64,000 nucleotides of DNA. Origin: DATFVA01 sp963771705. GTDB taxonomy: Bacteria > Bacteroidota > Ignavibacteria > Ignavibacteriales > Ignavibacteriaceae. The stretch spans positions 124,001 through 188,000 of the forward strand of contig CAVYUP010000014.1 in assembly GCA_963771705.1 (NCBI GenBank), in the 5' to 3' direction. Under the pieces are notes generated by a model, which worked only from the letters and a program-made list of their open reading frames with translations, was not told the DNA's origin and did no database searches. Shown here piece after piece: positions 34,019 through 43,761 of the stretch (within the stretch, counting starts at the first letter, position 1; each line of letters begins with the position of its first letter). A program made the position numbers and the translations under genes.

Positions 34019-35293
34019 ATGAAAAAGAAAATATTCCTTCCTGTTTCCCTGATAATTGTTGCGGTACTGATTATCTATTTCGTATTTTTTAACAGCAGCG
34101 CGGCCAATACGAATAAATTCACGTTCGCCCGGATTAAAAAGGGGAATCTCAGTACAACAATTACCAGTACCGGCACACTTCAGGCTGTTACAACTGTTGA
34201 TGTGGGAACTCAGGTTTCCGGTAAGATCGACAGATTACTGGTCGATTTCAATTCTAAGGTGAAAAAAGGACAGCTTCTCGCTGTTCTGGATACAACAAAT
34301 CTTGCACTTGGAGTTAATAATACGCTTATGGGACTTCAAAAAGCCCAGGCCGCTTATGATATCGCTAAAGCTACTTTTGAAAGAGATACCGCTTTATATG
34401 CTAAAAATTTCATTTCTGAGCTTGATTTTATTACCTCGAAGACAAACTACCAAACTGCCGCCGCTAATTTGAATTCGGCAAAATCATCCCTGGCCCAGGC
34501 GAAAACTAATCTTAGTTACGCTTATATTTATTCTCCTATAGAGGGCGTAATTATTAACCGGAATGTTGAGGAGGGGCAGACTGTGGCTGCCAGTCTTTCA
34601 GCCCCTATACTTTTTACTATTGCCGAAGACCTTTCCAAGATGCAGATTCTTGCTGATGTTGATGAAAGTGATATAGGACAGATCAAAGTTGGACAGGAAG
34701 CTAAGTTTACTGTTCAGGCATATCCTGAAAAACAATTCTCCGGCAAGGTTGTCCAGATAAGACTTGGCTCAATAGTTGTCTCGAATGTCGTGAATTACAC
34801 GGTTGTGGTTAATGCGGATAATAAAGATGGCCTGTTACTCCCCGGTATGACAGCAACCATTGATTTTTATGTTGAGCAGAGAAACGGTGTTTTAATGATT
34901 CCCAATGCTGCCCTGAGGTTTCAGCCGACTGAAGAAATTCAGCAGGCTTTTATTTCCCATATGCAGAAAGAAAGTGAAAATTTGCCTGATAGTCTTAAAC
35001 AGAAGTTTCAAACTTACGGCGGTCAGCATCGCCCGGGGACTAATGGAAGTGCCGGTAAAAACGCAAGAGGTACTTTCTGGTATATAGATGAGAACGGAAA
35101 TCCTTCAATGGGCTATGCTGTACTTGGTCTGTCAGACGGAAAAAATACTGAAATAGTAAAAAGCAGAGTATTAAAGGAGGGTACGAATGTAATTACCGGT
35201 CTTGAATCAGCCGGTGATACTAAGACTGCTCAAAATCCGAATATATTAAATCCTGCTCAGAGTATGCAGCGTGGAATGAGGAGAGGATTTTAA
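34019..35293 (+). CDS. MacA/HlyD-type periplasmic adaptor
   Basis: 424 residues. N-terminal TM (about 5-24), first barrel/lipoyl part (TSTGTLQAVTTVDVGTQVSG, KVKKGQLLAVLDTT), coiled coil about 95-165, second lipoyl half (YIYSPIEGVIINRNVEEGQT), beta-barrel and membrane-proximal domain. It has a low-complexity tail (QRGMRRGF) and a 20-residue insert rich in Q/G near 335. It is the first of three tightly packed genes (adaptor, ATPase, permease): its stop shares a base with the next ATG. Together they form a MacAB-like exporter for a drug, peptide or lipid. The outer-membrane channel is not encoded here. Confidence 0.9.
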   Translation: MKKKIFLPVSLIIVAVLIIYFVFFNSSAANTNKFTFARIKKGNLSTTITSTGTLQAVTTVDVGTQVSGKIDRLLVDFNSKVKKGQLLAVLDTTNLALGVNNTLMGLQKAQAAYDIAKATFERDTALYAKNFISELDFITSKTNYQTAAANLNSAKSSLAQAKTNLSYAYIYSPIEGVIINRNVEEGQTVAASLSAPILFTIAEDLSKMQILADVDESDIGQIKVGQEAKFTVQAYPEKQFSGKVVQIRLGSIVVSNVVNYTVVVNADNKDGLLLPGMTATIDFYVEQRNGVLMIPNAALRFQPTEEIQQAFISHMQKESENLPDSLKQKFQTYGGQHRPGTNGSAGKNARGTFWYIDENGNPSMGYAVLGLSDGKNTEIVKSRVLKEGTNVITGLESAGDTKTAQNPNILNPAQSMQRGMRRGF

Positions 35294-36057
35294 TGGAATC
35301 GGCAGTAAAGAAAAATATAATAAGGATTGAAGGACTTACTAAAACCTATTCGGTCGGCGAAGTAGAGGTACATGCATTAAGATCTGTTGATCTTAAAATT
35401 GATGAAGGTGAATTCGTCGCAATCATGGGTTCATCAGGCTCAGGCAAATCAACATTGATGAATTTAATCGGGTGCCTTGATAAACCAACCTCCGGTGAAT
35501 ATTATCTTGATGGAGTTAATACCGGGACGCTTTCAAAAAATGATTACGCGAAGATCCGCAATCAGAAAATAGGATTTGTGTTTCAGGGATTCAATCTCCT
35601 TGCCAGAACAACGGCCCTGGAAAATGTTGAACTGCCGCTGATGTATGACAGGTATGAAAGGATAAAGGATCCCGCAAAGAAAGCAGTAGAGGTGCTGGAA
35701 AGGGTTGGATTGGGTGACCGGCTTGATCACGAACCAAATCAGTTGTCCGGCGGTCAGCAGCAGAGGGTTGCTATTGCGAGGGCTTTGGTGAATGAGCCTT
35801 CCCTAATCCTTGCAGATGAACCAACCGGAAATCTCGACAGCAAGATGTCCGTTGAGGTTTTTACATTGTTTCAGCAGCTGAATGATGATGGAATAACTAT
35901 TGTACTGGTTACTCACGAAAGAGATTTCGCAAAATTCGCGAAACGAATTGTTGAGCTTAAAGACGGCAGAGTAATTCGCGATACAATTATTAAAGACCGG
36001 CTAATAGGTTCTGTCGAACTAAAGAAAGTTGAAGAAACAGTCTTTGACGAAAACTAA
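35293..36057 (+). CDS. MacB-type ABC ATPase
   Basis: 254 residues. Walker A GSSGSGKSTLMN, Q-loop FVFQGFN, signature LSGGQQQRVAIARA, Walker B LILADEPTGNLDSKM, H-loop LVTHERDFAKF. The C-terminal ~30 residues after the ATPase core are an uncommon extension (IKDRLIGSVELKKVEETV). ATP hydrolysis drives the FtsX-type permease encoded next, after a 9-bp gap; its own ATG overlaps the adaptor stop by one base, showing translational coupling. Confidence 0.93.
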   Translation: MESAVKKNIIRIEGLTKTYSVGEVEVHALRSVDLKIDEGEFVAIMGSSGSGKSTLMNLIGCLDKPTSGEYYLDGVNTGTLSKNDYAKIRNQKIGFVFQGFNLLARTTALENVELPLMYDRYERIKDPAKKAVEVLERVGLGDRLDHEPNQLSGGQQQRVAIARALVNEPSLILADEPTGNLDSKMSVEVFTLFQQLNDDGITIVLVTHERDFAKFAKRIVELKDGRVIRDTIIKDRLIGSVELKKVEETVFDEN

Positions 36058-36066
36058 GGATTAAAA

Positions 36067-37284
36067 ATGCATTTCAAAAACCTTTTGAAGGTTGCGCTTA
36101 AAAGCATATTAAAATCAAGAATGAGGAGTCTGCTTACCGCACTCGGAATCATTATTGGCGTTGCCGCCGTAGTGGTGATGGTTGCGATCGGTGATGGAGC
36201 ACAGATCCAGGTAGAGCAGCAGATATCTTCTCTCGGTTCAAACCTGATAATAATTTTTCCGGGCTCCACTTCTTCCGGCGGTATAAGAATGGGGGCGGGC
36301 AGTATAAACCGTTTTACCATGGAGGATGTAAAAAAGATTCAGGATGAAGCAACCCTCATAAAAGCTGTATCCCCTATAGTTAGAACAGGCGGACAGGTTA
36401 TTGGCGGTGTTGGCAACTGGAGTACACAAATTCAGGGCGTTGCGCCTAACTTTCTGGATATCAGAGATTGGCAGCTTGCCTCCGGAGAATTTTTTACTGA
36501 TAAAGACATGATTTCTAGAGCAAAAGTTGCTGTGCTGGGTCAGACTGTTGTAGACCAGCTTTTCCCCGGGGAAGATCCAATAGGTCAGCAAGTCAGAATT
36601 CGCAATGTTCCATTTAAGGTTATTGGTGTACTTACAGCAAAAGGACAAAGTGCCATGGGTACAGATCAGGATGATATCATTTATGCCCCTGCAACAACTG
36701 TACTTGACAGACTGGTGGGGGGAATATATATCAACTATATCCAGGCGAGTGCGGTTTCTACTGATGAGATTGATGCTGCCCAGAACCAGCTTACCGCGAT
36801 TATGAGAGAGGCACATCATATAAATCCCGGTGAAGACAATGACTTTACAGTTAGAAACCAGGCTGAAATAACTCAGGCTGCTACGCAGACTTCTAAAATA
36901 TTAACTATTCTTCTGGCCTCTGTTGCTGGTGTGTCCCTCATTGTGGGCGGGATCGGAATTATGAATATAATGCTTGTTTCAGTAACGGAAAGAACAAGAG
37001 AAATTGGAATTCGTTTATCTGTAGGTGCCAGAACTTCTGATGTTCTTACCCAGTTCTTAACTGAGGCAATTGTGCTGAGTCTTGCCGGCGGGTTAATCGG
37101 TGTTCTTCTTTCATTCGGAGTGGTTTTTATTCTGAATAATTATTCAGGAATGATAGCGGTCATTGATCCACAGATAATTTTAATCGCGGTAAGCTTCTCC
37201 GGAATAATCGGCATATTCTTTGGATTCTATCCAGCCAGGAAAGCCGCAAACTTAAACCCGATTGATGCGTTGCGGTATGAATAA
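36067..37284 (+). CDS. MacB-type ABC permease, single FtsX domain
   Basis: 405 residues. TM helix about 20-42 (LLTALGIIIGVAAVVVMVAIG), periplasmic MacB_PCD domain about 45-255, and FtsX domain with three TM helices at about 280-395. Signature stretches: GGIGIMNIMLVSVTERTREIGIRLSVGAR and the tail ALRYE. This is the canonical single-module length, unlike the ~800-residue permeases of the other operon. It completes a MacAB-like exporter with the two genes before it. Confidence 0.93.
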   Translation: MHFKNLLKVALKSILKSRMRSLLTALGIIIGVAAVVVMVAIGDGAQIQVEQQISSLGSNLIIIFPGSTSSGGIRMGAGSINRFTMEDVKKIQDEATLIKAVSPIVRTGGQVIGGVGNWSTQIQGVAPNFLDIRDWQLASGEFFTDKDMISRAKVAVLGQTVVDQLFPGEDPIGQQVRIRNVPFKVIGVLTAKGQSAMGTDQDDIIYAPATTVLDRLVGGIYINYIQASAVSTDEIDAAQNQLTAIMREAHHINPGEDNDFTVRNQAEITQAATQTSKILTILLASVAGVSLIVGGIGIMNIMLVSVTERTREIGIRLSVGARTSDVLTQFLTEAIVLSLAGGLIGVLLSFGVVFILNNYSGMIAVIDPQIILIAVSFSGIIGIFFGFYPARKAANLNPIDALRYE

Positions 37285-37344
37285 AATATTTCCGCTGACT
37301 AAGACCATAAGCAGGAGGGAGAATGGGTACTTCAGATTTTAACT

Positions 37345-37785
37345 TTAATGTCCGCTCAGCCACTGCTCAAAACTTTTATTGGTTTCTCCTTCAGAGTAAG
37401 TCCAGTCCGGTTTAAGGGTAAGACCACTCTCACTTTTCCAGATAAAATCTGCCGCGTCATTCTGATCAGACTGGTTTGTTATTTTTATGAGAAGCAGCTC
37501 TTTTTTTTCAAGATCAGTTTTTATTATTTCAGTGTTAATATCCTGTGCAAGCAAAGCTCTGTGTAAAATCTCAGCCTGTCTTATATCGTATGTAGCCCAA
37601 ACAATTCCGTTCTTACCTGTGAGGAAATCTTCTTCATCGTAGGAAACAGCAACTTCAACCCGGCAACCATCGGGCAGTTCAGCCGGTTCAGTAAGAATAA
37701 GTCCGCTGCACTCTATAAAATCGTTTGATTCGAACACAACCCTTCCATCATTGAGGCAGGTTCCGTTCACCTTTATCCTTATCAT
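37345..37785 (-). CDS. Hypothetical protein, 146 residues
   Basis: Soluble protein with no signal peptide. The N-terminal half is strand-rich (IRIKVNGTCLNDGRVVFES). The middle contains WATYDIRQAEILHRALLAQD followed by a strand, which recalls the DUF2007 signal-transducing fold, but I am not sure. An acidic C-terminal tail ends WLSGH. It is convergent with the MacB-type permease gene, 60 bp away, and stands alone. Confidence 0.55.
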   Translation of the reverse strand: MIRIKVNGTCLNDGRVVFESNDFIECSGLILTEPAELPDGCRVEVAVSYDEEDFLTGKNGIVWATYDIRQAEILHRALLAQDINTEIIKTDLEKKELLLIKITNQSDQNDAADFIWKSESGLTLKPDWTYSEGETNKSFEQWLSGH

Positions 37786-38083
37786 ATTTTCCTGGTTAAA
37801 ATATTTTTCTGATCTCGAATTCGATCTGATAGAGGATGCATAGTCGGCATCCCTTACAAAGAACGATTTAATTATTTATTGCTCCCCCTCCGTTGAGGCC
37901 GTCACTATTTTATATCCAAGCTGTTCCAATTTTATTACAATTCTCCTTACTAATAATGATGGGGTTAAATTACTGGTACTGGGTGGTAATTTCTTGTACA
38001 ATATAAGCAAGATTTCGGATTCCCGGCGCAGACTTTAGAGATATGTAATATACCGGATCACCCCTTACTCTGTAATCTGGCCC
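37786..38083. other. 298-bp gap without a recognised element
   Basis: The spacer between the hypothetical gene and the end of the hybrid-kinase gene is AT-rich. I see no gene, strong hairpin or repeat in it. Confidence 0.5.
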
Positions 38084-40948
38084 TTATTCCTGCATTTTCT
38101 TCCTGTATGCGCTCGGAGAAACCCCAAACTGCTTCTTGAAAGTTCTTCCGAAATACCCCTGGTCGTTAAAACCAACTTTGTAGCAGATCCCGGCAACAGT
38201 ATCAGCATTTTGGCTTAAAAGGTCAGCTGCGCGCTGCAGACGAAGCGAGCTTATAAATCGTCCCGCCGGCTGGGCGACAAGGGCATTAAGCTTTCTGTTC
38301 AGCTGTGAAGTGCTCATAGAAACTTCATCAGCAAGTTTTTCAATACTAAACTGCGGATCTTCAAAATTCTGTTCAATAACTTTTATTGTCTTCTCCAGAA
38401 ATTCCTGGTCCATAGAAACCGCGGTTACCTCCGAAGGCTTTATCAGCGTTGCTTTACTAAAACGCTTCCTCAGCTGTTTGCGCTGGTAAATTAAATTCCT
38501 CACCCTCACCCTCAGCTCTTTGGCGCTGAAAGGCTTCGTAATATAAGCATCAATGCCGGTCTCCAGTCCCTCTATCTTATCATCGAGTGCGGCTTTTGCG
38601 GTAAGCATTATAATTGGAATATGACTTGTCTTCACGTCGTTTCTTATCTGCCTGCTGAACTGAAAACCATCCATTCCCGGCATCATCACATCGGTAATTA
38701 TCAAATCGGGAATTTCATCTTTTGCGCTGGATATTCCATCCTCACCGTTAGAAGCCTCTAATATGTTGTAATCAGTCACAAGCAGGCTGTTCACATAACT
38801 CCTTACGTCAGAATTATCTTCAACAATCAAAATAATCTCACGTTTACCGTCATGGGCAGGGGATGCAGCGGGGTTCAATTTTGTCTCTGTCGCTCCGGTT
38901 TCAGTAAAATTATTTGCCCGTAGTGGTAGATCCGGCTGTCTGGTTATAAATTCTTCAGTTTCAGCCTTATAATCTCCTGCCGGAAGCCGTATTATAAACT
39001 CACTGCCTTTCCCTTCTTCGCTGTCAACCGAAATACTCCCTTTATGAAGTTCAATTAATTCCTTCGTAAGAGCCAGGCCTATTCCCGTACCCTCATGCTT
39101 CCTTGATGCTGAGCCGTCCACCTGGTAGAACCTGTCAAAAATGTGAGTGAGACGAGTCGAAGGTATTCCAATACCCGTATCTTTGATCCTTACCTCAGCA
39201 GTAGAATTAACAATATTAAGACTCACGTTTATCTTCCCATTTGGGGGAACAAATTTGAAAGCATTTGAAATAATATTATAAAATATCTTTTCCATTTTAT
39301 CCGGATCAAAGACAACCGGAATGTTTTCACTTTCCGATTCAAACTTCAAAGCAATCTTTTGTGATTCCGAAAGTGATTCAAATGAGTAGAATAAACTTTT
39401 CAGAAAGGGAACAATATTGTGTGTTTCAGCATTTAATTCCATACTGCCTGCCTCAAGCTTTGAGAGATCAAGCAGCTGGTTAATCAGATCAAGGAGTCTC
39501 CGGGCATTCCTGTTTGCTACCTGAAGTTTTCCTTTCTCCTTAACATCAATATTTTCAGACATAACACTATCTATCTGACCTAGTATTAGCGTCAGCGGTG
39601 TTCTGAATTCGTGAGAGATATTTGCAAAGAAGCGTGACTTCAGCTGATCCAGCTCTTTAAGCTTCGACTGTGCAGTTTTCAATTCATTATAAGTAATTTC
39701 TATTTCACTTTTTGCCTTCTCGAGATTCTTAAAATCTTCGTATCGTGTATAAGCTACTGAAAATGCTTCTGCGGCAGATCTGACAAGGTCCAGCTTCTCG
39801 TCCATAAGTTCATAGTTGTTCCCGACATAAAGCATACCCTGCGCGAAGGGAACAAAGTGAAGGAATAATGATTCCGGCGGAACGGAAGAGCCCTGATAAG
39901 TAGCGGCATCTCTTATCTGTCCTAATTCTATCATAGATTTTGTCCAGTTTACGAAATCCTGCTTACCCCAGCGTTCCCTGTAAATTTTCTTTTTCCTCCA
40001 GTGATCCATAGTGTTGCGGGTCAGTTCATTAGCATCAAATGGCAGGTTCAAAACGCCCAATGCCTTGCCGGCGGGTGTGGTAAGATATACCTGAATATTC
40101 TTTTCTTTTGAATTCACAATAAATACGCCGCAGCGGGTAAACGGCACCTCCAGAGATATCAGCTCCCTCCAGATAACCGGGGTGATCCGGTTCAGATCCT
40201 CCTTCGTCCTCATACTTGCTATCTCACCGCGTATTCTATCAAGAGATGCCTGTTTCAAAGCCTCCTTTGCGTGTTCCTCGGCTTTTTTGATATCAAGGAA
40301 TCTGATATAGCTTCGTTCAAAAACTCCAGCGAACCGTCCCAGTATCTCATTATCTTTCTCGGAGAATTTGTTTCCATTATGATTCACTACAAAAATAGTT
40401 GTATAGTGAGATACGGCCGCGGCCCGGGTATAGCCGCCCTTCCGCGATAACACCTGCTTTCTCCATTCGGGGGTAGAAGCATTATAAGGCGGGAACTTGA
40501 ATAAATGTTCAAAAAATTCAATTTTCTCTTCCCTGGAATATTCTTCCGTCAGAAATACATCTCTTTTTTTAACGGCTCCGGTCAGTACCGTATAGATAGG
40601 CCTGTCAAGAAAGGGAATAGCCGCTTTCTTCACGTAATTCTCGGCTACCCCCGTTGATCCCCAGAAATCGAACTCCTTATCGACGTTCTGATCATTGATG
40701 GCTATAAAGGCTCCCGTTATATCCATTTCCATATTGTAGAGCTGCTGAGCCACCAAATTAACAACCTCCTGCAGCTCTGAGGTCAAGCGCATAGACATAG
40801 CTCTGCCGCCCACTCTTTCCAGGGCTGCCTCAAGTTTCAGCTCGCGATTCTGATCCTTAACAGCTTTTATCAGGGTCCTTTCCTGCTCAGCATCAGGAAT
40901 ATCAGCCTGCCGGATAATCCTTAAAATATCTTCTAATTTACTTTTCAT
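38084..40948 (-). CDS. Soluble hybrid histidine kinase with receiver and AraC output
   Basis: 954 residues, no membrane segment. Two GAF-like sensor regions (about 50-220 and 240-405) and a coiled coil (405-437). HisKA with His446 (FFANISHEFRTPLT), then HATPase_c (DTGIGIPSTRL, GTGIGLALTKEL). Receiver domain about 705-825 with phospho-acceptor Asp753 (ITDVMMPGMDG) and Lys in TKPFSAKEL. Finally an AraC/XylS DNA-binding domain (about 845-950, two helix-turn-helix units, ending GVSPSAYRKKM). It resembles the hybrid two-component regulators of Bacteroidota but with cytosolic GAF sensors in place of a periplasmic propeller. All phosphorelay residues are present. No target gene is obvious; the beta-lactamase gene is divergent. 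Confidence 0.92.
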   Translation of the reverse strand: MKSKLEDILRIIRQADIPDAEQERTLIKAVKDQNRELKLEAALERVGGRAMSMRLTSELQEVVNLVAQQLYNMEMDITGAFIAINDQNVDKEFDFWGSTGVAENYVKKAAIPFLDRPIYTVLTGAVKKRDVFLTEEYSREEKIEFFEHLFKFPPYNASTPEWRKQVLSRKGGYTRAAAVSHYTTIFVVNHNGNKFSEKDNEILGRFAGVFERSYIRFLDIKKAEEHAKEALKQASLDRIRGEIASMRTKEDLNRITPVIWRELISLEVPFTRCGVFIVNSKEKNIQVYLTTPAGKALGVLNLPFDANELTRNTMDHWRKKKIYRERWGKQDFVNWTKSMIELGQIRDAATYQGSSVPPESLFLHFVPFAQGMLYVGNNYELMDEKLDLVRSAAEAFSVAYTRYEDFKNLEKAKSEIEITYNELKTAQSKLKELDQLKSRFFANISHEFRTPLTLILGQIDSVMSENIDVKEKGKLQVANRNARRLLDLINQLLDLSKLEAGSMELNAETHNIVPFLKSLFYSFESLSESQKIALKFESESENIPVVFDPDKMEKIFYNIISNAFKFVPPNGKINVSLNIVNSTAEVRIKDTGIGIPSTRLTHIFDRFYQVDGSASRKHEGTGIGLALTKELIELHKGSISVDSEEGKGSEFIIRLPAGDYKAETEEFITRQPDLPLRANNFTETGATETKLNPAASPAHDGKREIILIVEDNSDVRSYVNSLLVTDYNILEASNGEDGISSAKDEIPDLIITDVMMPGMDGFQFSRQIRNDVKTSHIPIIMLTAKAALDDKIEGLETGIDAYITKPFSAKELRVRVRNLIYQRKQLRKRFSKATLIKPSEVTAVSMDQEFLEKTIKVIEQNFEDPQFSIEKLADEVSMSTSQLNRKLNALVAQPAGRFISSLRLQRAADLLSQNADTVAGICYKVGFNDQGYFGRTFKKQFGVSPSAYRKKMQE

Positions 40949-41241
40949 TGAAGAATACTGCTTGACACAGTATAAACTTGACCATATCCTTCCAAAGTAA
41001 TCCCTGAATTAATAGCTTTTGAATTTAATTTATAAGAATTATTAGACGAAGTAAATAGCAGGGTGAAATTTATACCTATCCTCAAACATAAACAGGTAAC
41101 GATATTCAGAGTTTGAAACGAGATAGTATACGATAGTTAGTAAAGAAAATTCCCTTTGGTGAGGTCATGCTTTCCCGGTGGAAAATTAAAGTGTATATGC
41201 TAAATTATTAGTTAAAACCGATAAAATTATTTGAGGAATAA

Positions 41242-42141
41242 ATGAAAAACCTGATTCTATTGAACGCTCTGCTTCTATTGGTTGTGAACTCATTTGTCAG
41301 CGCTCAGAACACTGATTCCTTAAGAGATAAGCTCCTAAGGATCATTAACGGCAAAAATGCCATTGTTGGAATCGCGGTTCAGAGCTTTGATGGAAAAGAT
41401 ACCTTGTCAATCAACGGGGATGAAAAATTTCCGATGCAGAGTGTATATAAGTATCATCTGGCGCTGGCTGTCCTGAACCGCGTTGATAAAGGGGAATTCA
41501 GTCTGGATCAGGATATCAAAATCAGTAAAGAGGATGTGACCAACAATTTATATAGTCCGATCCGTGAGAAATATCCTGACGGCACAACAATGAAGTTGTC
41601 GGATGTTTTAAGGTACACAATATCGGAGAGCGATAATGTCGGATGCGATGTGCTGATGCGGCTTATCGGAGGTCCCGAAACCGTTGAAAAATACCTGAAG
41701 GATAATGGTGTAAATGAGCTGGCAATCGTATATGACGAGAAAACCCAGCAGAGTAATTGGGAAAACCAGTTTAAGAACTGGACAACACCAAAAGCAGCGA
41801 ACCTGGCTCTGGTTAAATTTTATAAAAACAAAAATAATCTACTCTCACAAAACAGTTATAATTTTTTATGGGACACGATGAATGGAACGAAGACGGGCCG
41901 GAACAGCATCAAAGGAGAACTCCCTTCGAATACAATTGTTGCGCACAAGACCGGCCATTCGGGAACGAATGAGGATGGTGTTACCGCGGCAGTAAATGAC
42001 ATCGGGATAGTATCTGTGCCGAACGGAAGATATTTTTATCTGAGTGTCTTTGTAAGCAATTCGAGTGAAGAAGAAGAGACAAATCAAAAAATAATTGCGG
42101 ACATAGCAAAAGCCACCTGGGATTATTATATGGCCAGGTAG
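41242..42141 (+). CDS. Class A beta-lactamase, subclass A2-like
   Basis: 299 residues, GAGG site upstream, signal peptide ending FVSAQ. Catalytic S-x-x-K at 67-70 (QSVYKYHLAL), SDN loop at 130-132 (SESDNVGCD), KTG at 236-238 (VAHKTGHSG). Motif wording (MQSVYKYHLALAVL, FKNWTTPKAA) is that of subclass A2, the Bacteroidota group of CepA/CblA/PER type. Glu166 is present in YDEKTQQ, but the next omega-loop residues (K-T-Q-Q) differ from the usual E-x-E/Q-M-x. Function is presumed hydrolysis of beta-lactams in the periplasm, possibly with an altered spectrum. It is divergent from the hybrid kinase. Confidence 0.85.
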   Translation: MKNLILLNALLLLVVNSFVSAQNTDSLRDKLLRIINGKNAIVGIAVQSFDGKDTLSINGDEKFPMQSVYKYHLALAVLNRVDKGEFSLDQDIKISKEDVTNNLYSPIREKYPDGTTMKLSDVLRYTISESDNVGCDVLMRLIGGPETVEKYLKDNGVNELAIVYDEKTQQSNWENQFKNWTTPKAANLALVKFYKNKNNLLSQNSYNFLWDTMNGTKTGRNSIKGELPSNTIVAHKTGHSGTNEDGVTAAVNDIGIVSVPNGRYFYLSVFVSNSSEEEETNQKIIADIAKATWDYYMAR

Positions 42142-42401
42142 TTCCATTGCTTTTGGAATCATCAGGCTGGGAACTATTTTTTCATATATATTATATTCAT
42201 ATAAACTATACTGTAAAAAATTGATTATAGGAGCCTATCAGGATTTCTGAAGAAGAATTCTGGTATATGAGTATCTTGTTGACAATAAATGCTTAAAATT
42301 TTAAGTTAAAATCCGGAGCCTATCCTAAACCAATTTTCTCGTCATCCTGAAAGAATCTACTCAGGCTTTAAGGCTTTATCTGATATTTTAAGGGAAATTA
42401 A

Positions 42402-43517
42402 ATGCCAGTTTACATGGATATACATGATACAACCGAAGCAACAGTAGAGGATGTTGCTGCCGATCACCAAAGAGATTTTGCTTTACAGGATAAGTTTAAT
42501 TGTGAATTTGTTTACTTCTGGCACGACATTCCGAATAATACCGGCTTCTGCGTATTTAAAGCCCCGGAAAAAGAATGCGTAATTAATTTGCACAATGCAT
42601 CACACGGACATACCCCTAACCAGATAATCGAGGTTGACTTGAACGAAGTAGAATTTTTCCTGGGTAAAGTTGCCGAGGTAGCATGGAATAAAAAAAATCA
42701 ACCTTTTGAAGGATACATCAGTAAAACAGCACACCGTGCTATTATGTCTCTAACAATTAATAATCCATTATTCTTAAAGCTCCGGATCAATAAAATTAAA
42801 TTTGCTGAGGCAGAAAAGCTGCAGAAAAAAATCATTAATGATTCTCTTTTAAAATGGGAAGGAAACAAAGTTTCGTGGGAAAAAGGAAACATTTTGGTTT
42901 CTTTTCTATCCGGAGAGAATGCAATAAACTGTGCCGCAGAAATCCAGCAAAAATTTAGTGAATCTGCAGGTGAAGAAAATTCTAAAAGCGGTGTCTCAAT
43001 AGGAGTAAACTTTGGTGCACCGGTTACGAAAAGTGATGATCTATTTGGAGATGTTATAAGTCTTGCGGGAAAATTGGGATATTTTGCAGGGCAAAATCGG
43101 GTACTTATATCATCTTCATTAGGGAAAGCATATAACTACCTGAAAATTAAAACAGGTCTCCGAAAAGCTTTTATTAAATTTGTAAGTTCACGAAATGAAC
43201 AATTCATAAATGAGCTATACGAAGTTCTTGAAAAAAAATGGAATCTGAATGAGTTTAACGTAGATAATATGGTTAAGCAATTTGGAATGAGCAGGGCTCA
43301 ATTCTATAGAAGAATTTTAGATTTGACCACTCATTCACCTAACAATTTCATAAGGGAAGTACGCTTAAACAATGCATTAAAAATGATTGAGGAACAAAAG
43401 GGGAGTATTTCTGAAATTGCCTATGAATCCGGATTTAATAATCCCTCTTATTTTTCAAGGTGTTTCTTTAAGAAATATGGAATCCAGCCCTCAGAGTATG
43501 CCCGCGAGATACTTTAA
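42402..43517 (+). CDS. Fusion regulator: DUF4242 + cyclase-like + AraC domain
   Basis: 371 residues, AAGGGA site upstream. Residues 1-90 are a DUF4242 (SCO4226-like, nickel-binding family) domain (MPVYMDIHDT, VNLHNASHGHTPNQIIEVDL). Residues ~110-265 resemble a class III nucleotidyl cyclase fold (ILVSFLSGENAINCAAEIQ, SIGVNFGAPVTKSDDLFG, INLASKL-like stretch VISLAGKLGYF), but the metal-binding aspartates are not clearly kept, so it is probably a degenerate cyclase used for sensing. Residues ~275-371 are an AraC helix-turn-helix (ISEIAYESGFNNPSYFSRCF). The order suggests metal or ligand sensing coupled to DNA binding. It stands alone. Confidence 0.75.
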   Translation: MPVYMDIHDTTEATVEDVAADHQRDFALQDKFNCEFVYFWHDIPNNTGFCVFKAPEKECVINLHNASHGHTPNQIIEVDLNEVEFFLGKVAEVAWNKKNQPFEGYISKTAHRAIMSLTINNPLFLKLRINKIKFAEAEKLQKKIINDSLLKWEGNKVSWEKGNILVSFLSGENAINCAAEIQQKFSESAGEENSKSGVSIGVNFGAPVTKSDDLFGDVISLAGKLGYFAGQNRVLISSSLGKAYNYLKIKTGLRKAFIKFVSSRNEQFINELYEVLEKKWNLNEFNVDNMVKQFGMSRAQFYRRILDLTTHSPNNFIREVRLNNALKMIEEQKGSISEIAYESGFNNPSYFSRCFFKKYGIQPSEYAREIL

Positions 43518-43761
43518 TCGACGCTCCTGACAATCTGGAATAAATAATAATCAAACCTACCATATCTCCTTGTTATTCTATTAATAATCTTCGGACATGA
43601 AACAAATGTGCTATCATTTGAATTAAATGTGGGAGCTAAATATCCATCTTAATTTTATTATAGCATTAGTTCCGGACCAATAATAATAACTTCTGGCTTT
43701 TTTAGTTCGTTGGCACCGGAATTCGAAAACCAGTTATAAATAAATAATAAAGGAGTTAGTT

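Noticed and set aside
43711..43726. TGGCAC before the DUF4440 lipoprotein as a sigma-54 promoter
   Set aside because: The -24 part matches but the -12 reads TTCG in place of TTGC, and no activator gene is near.
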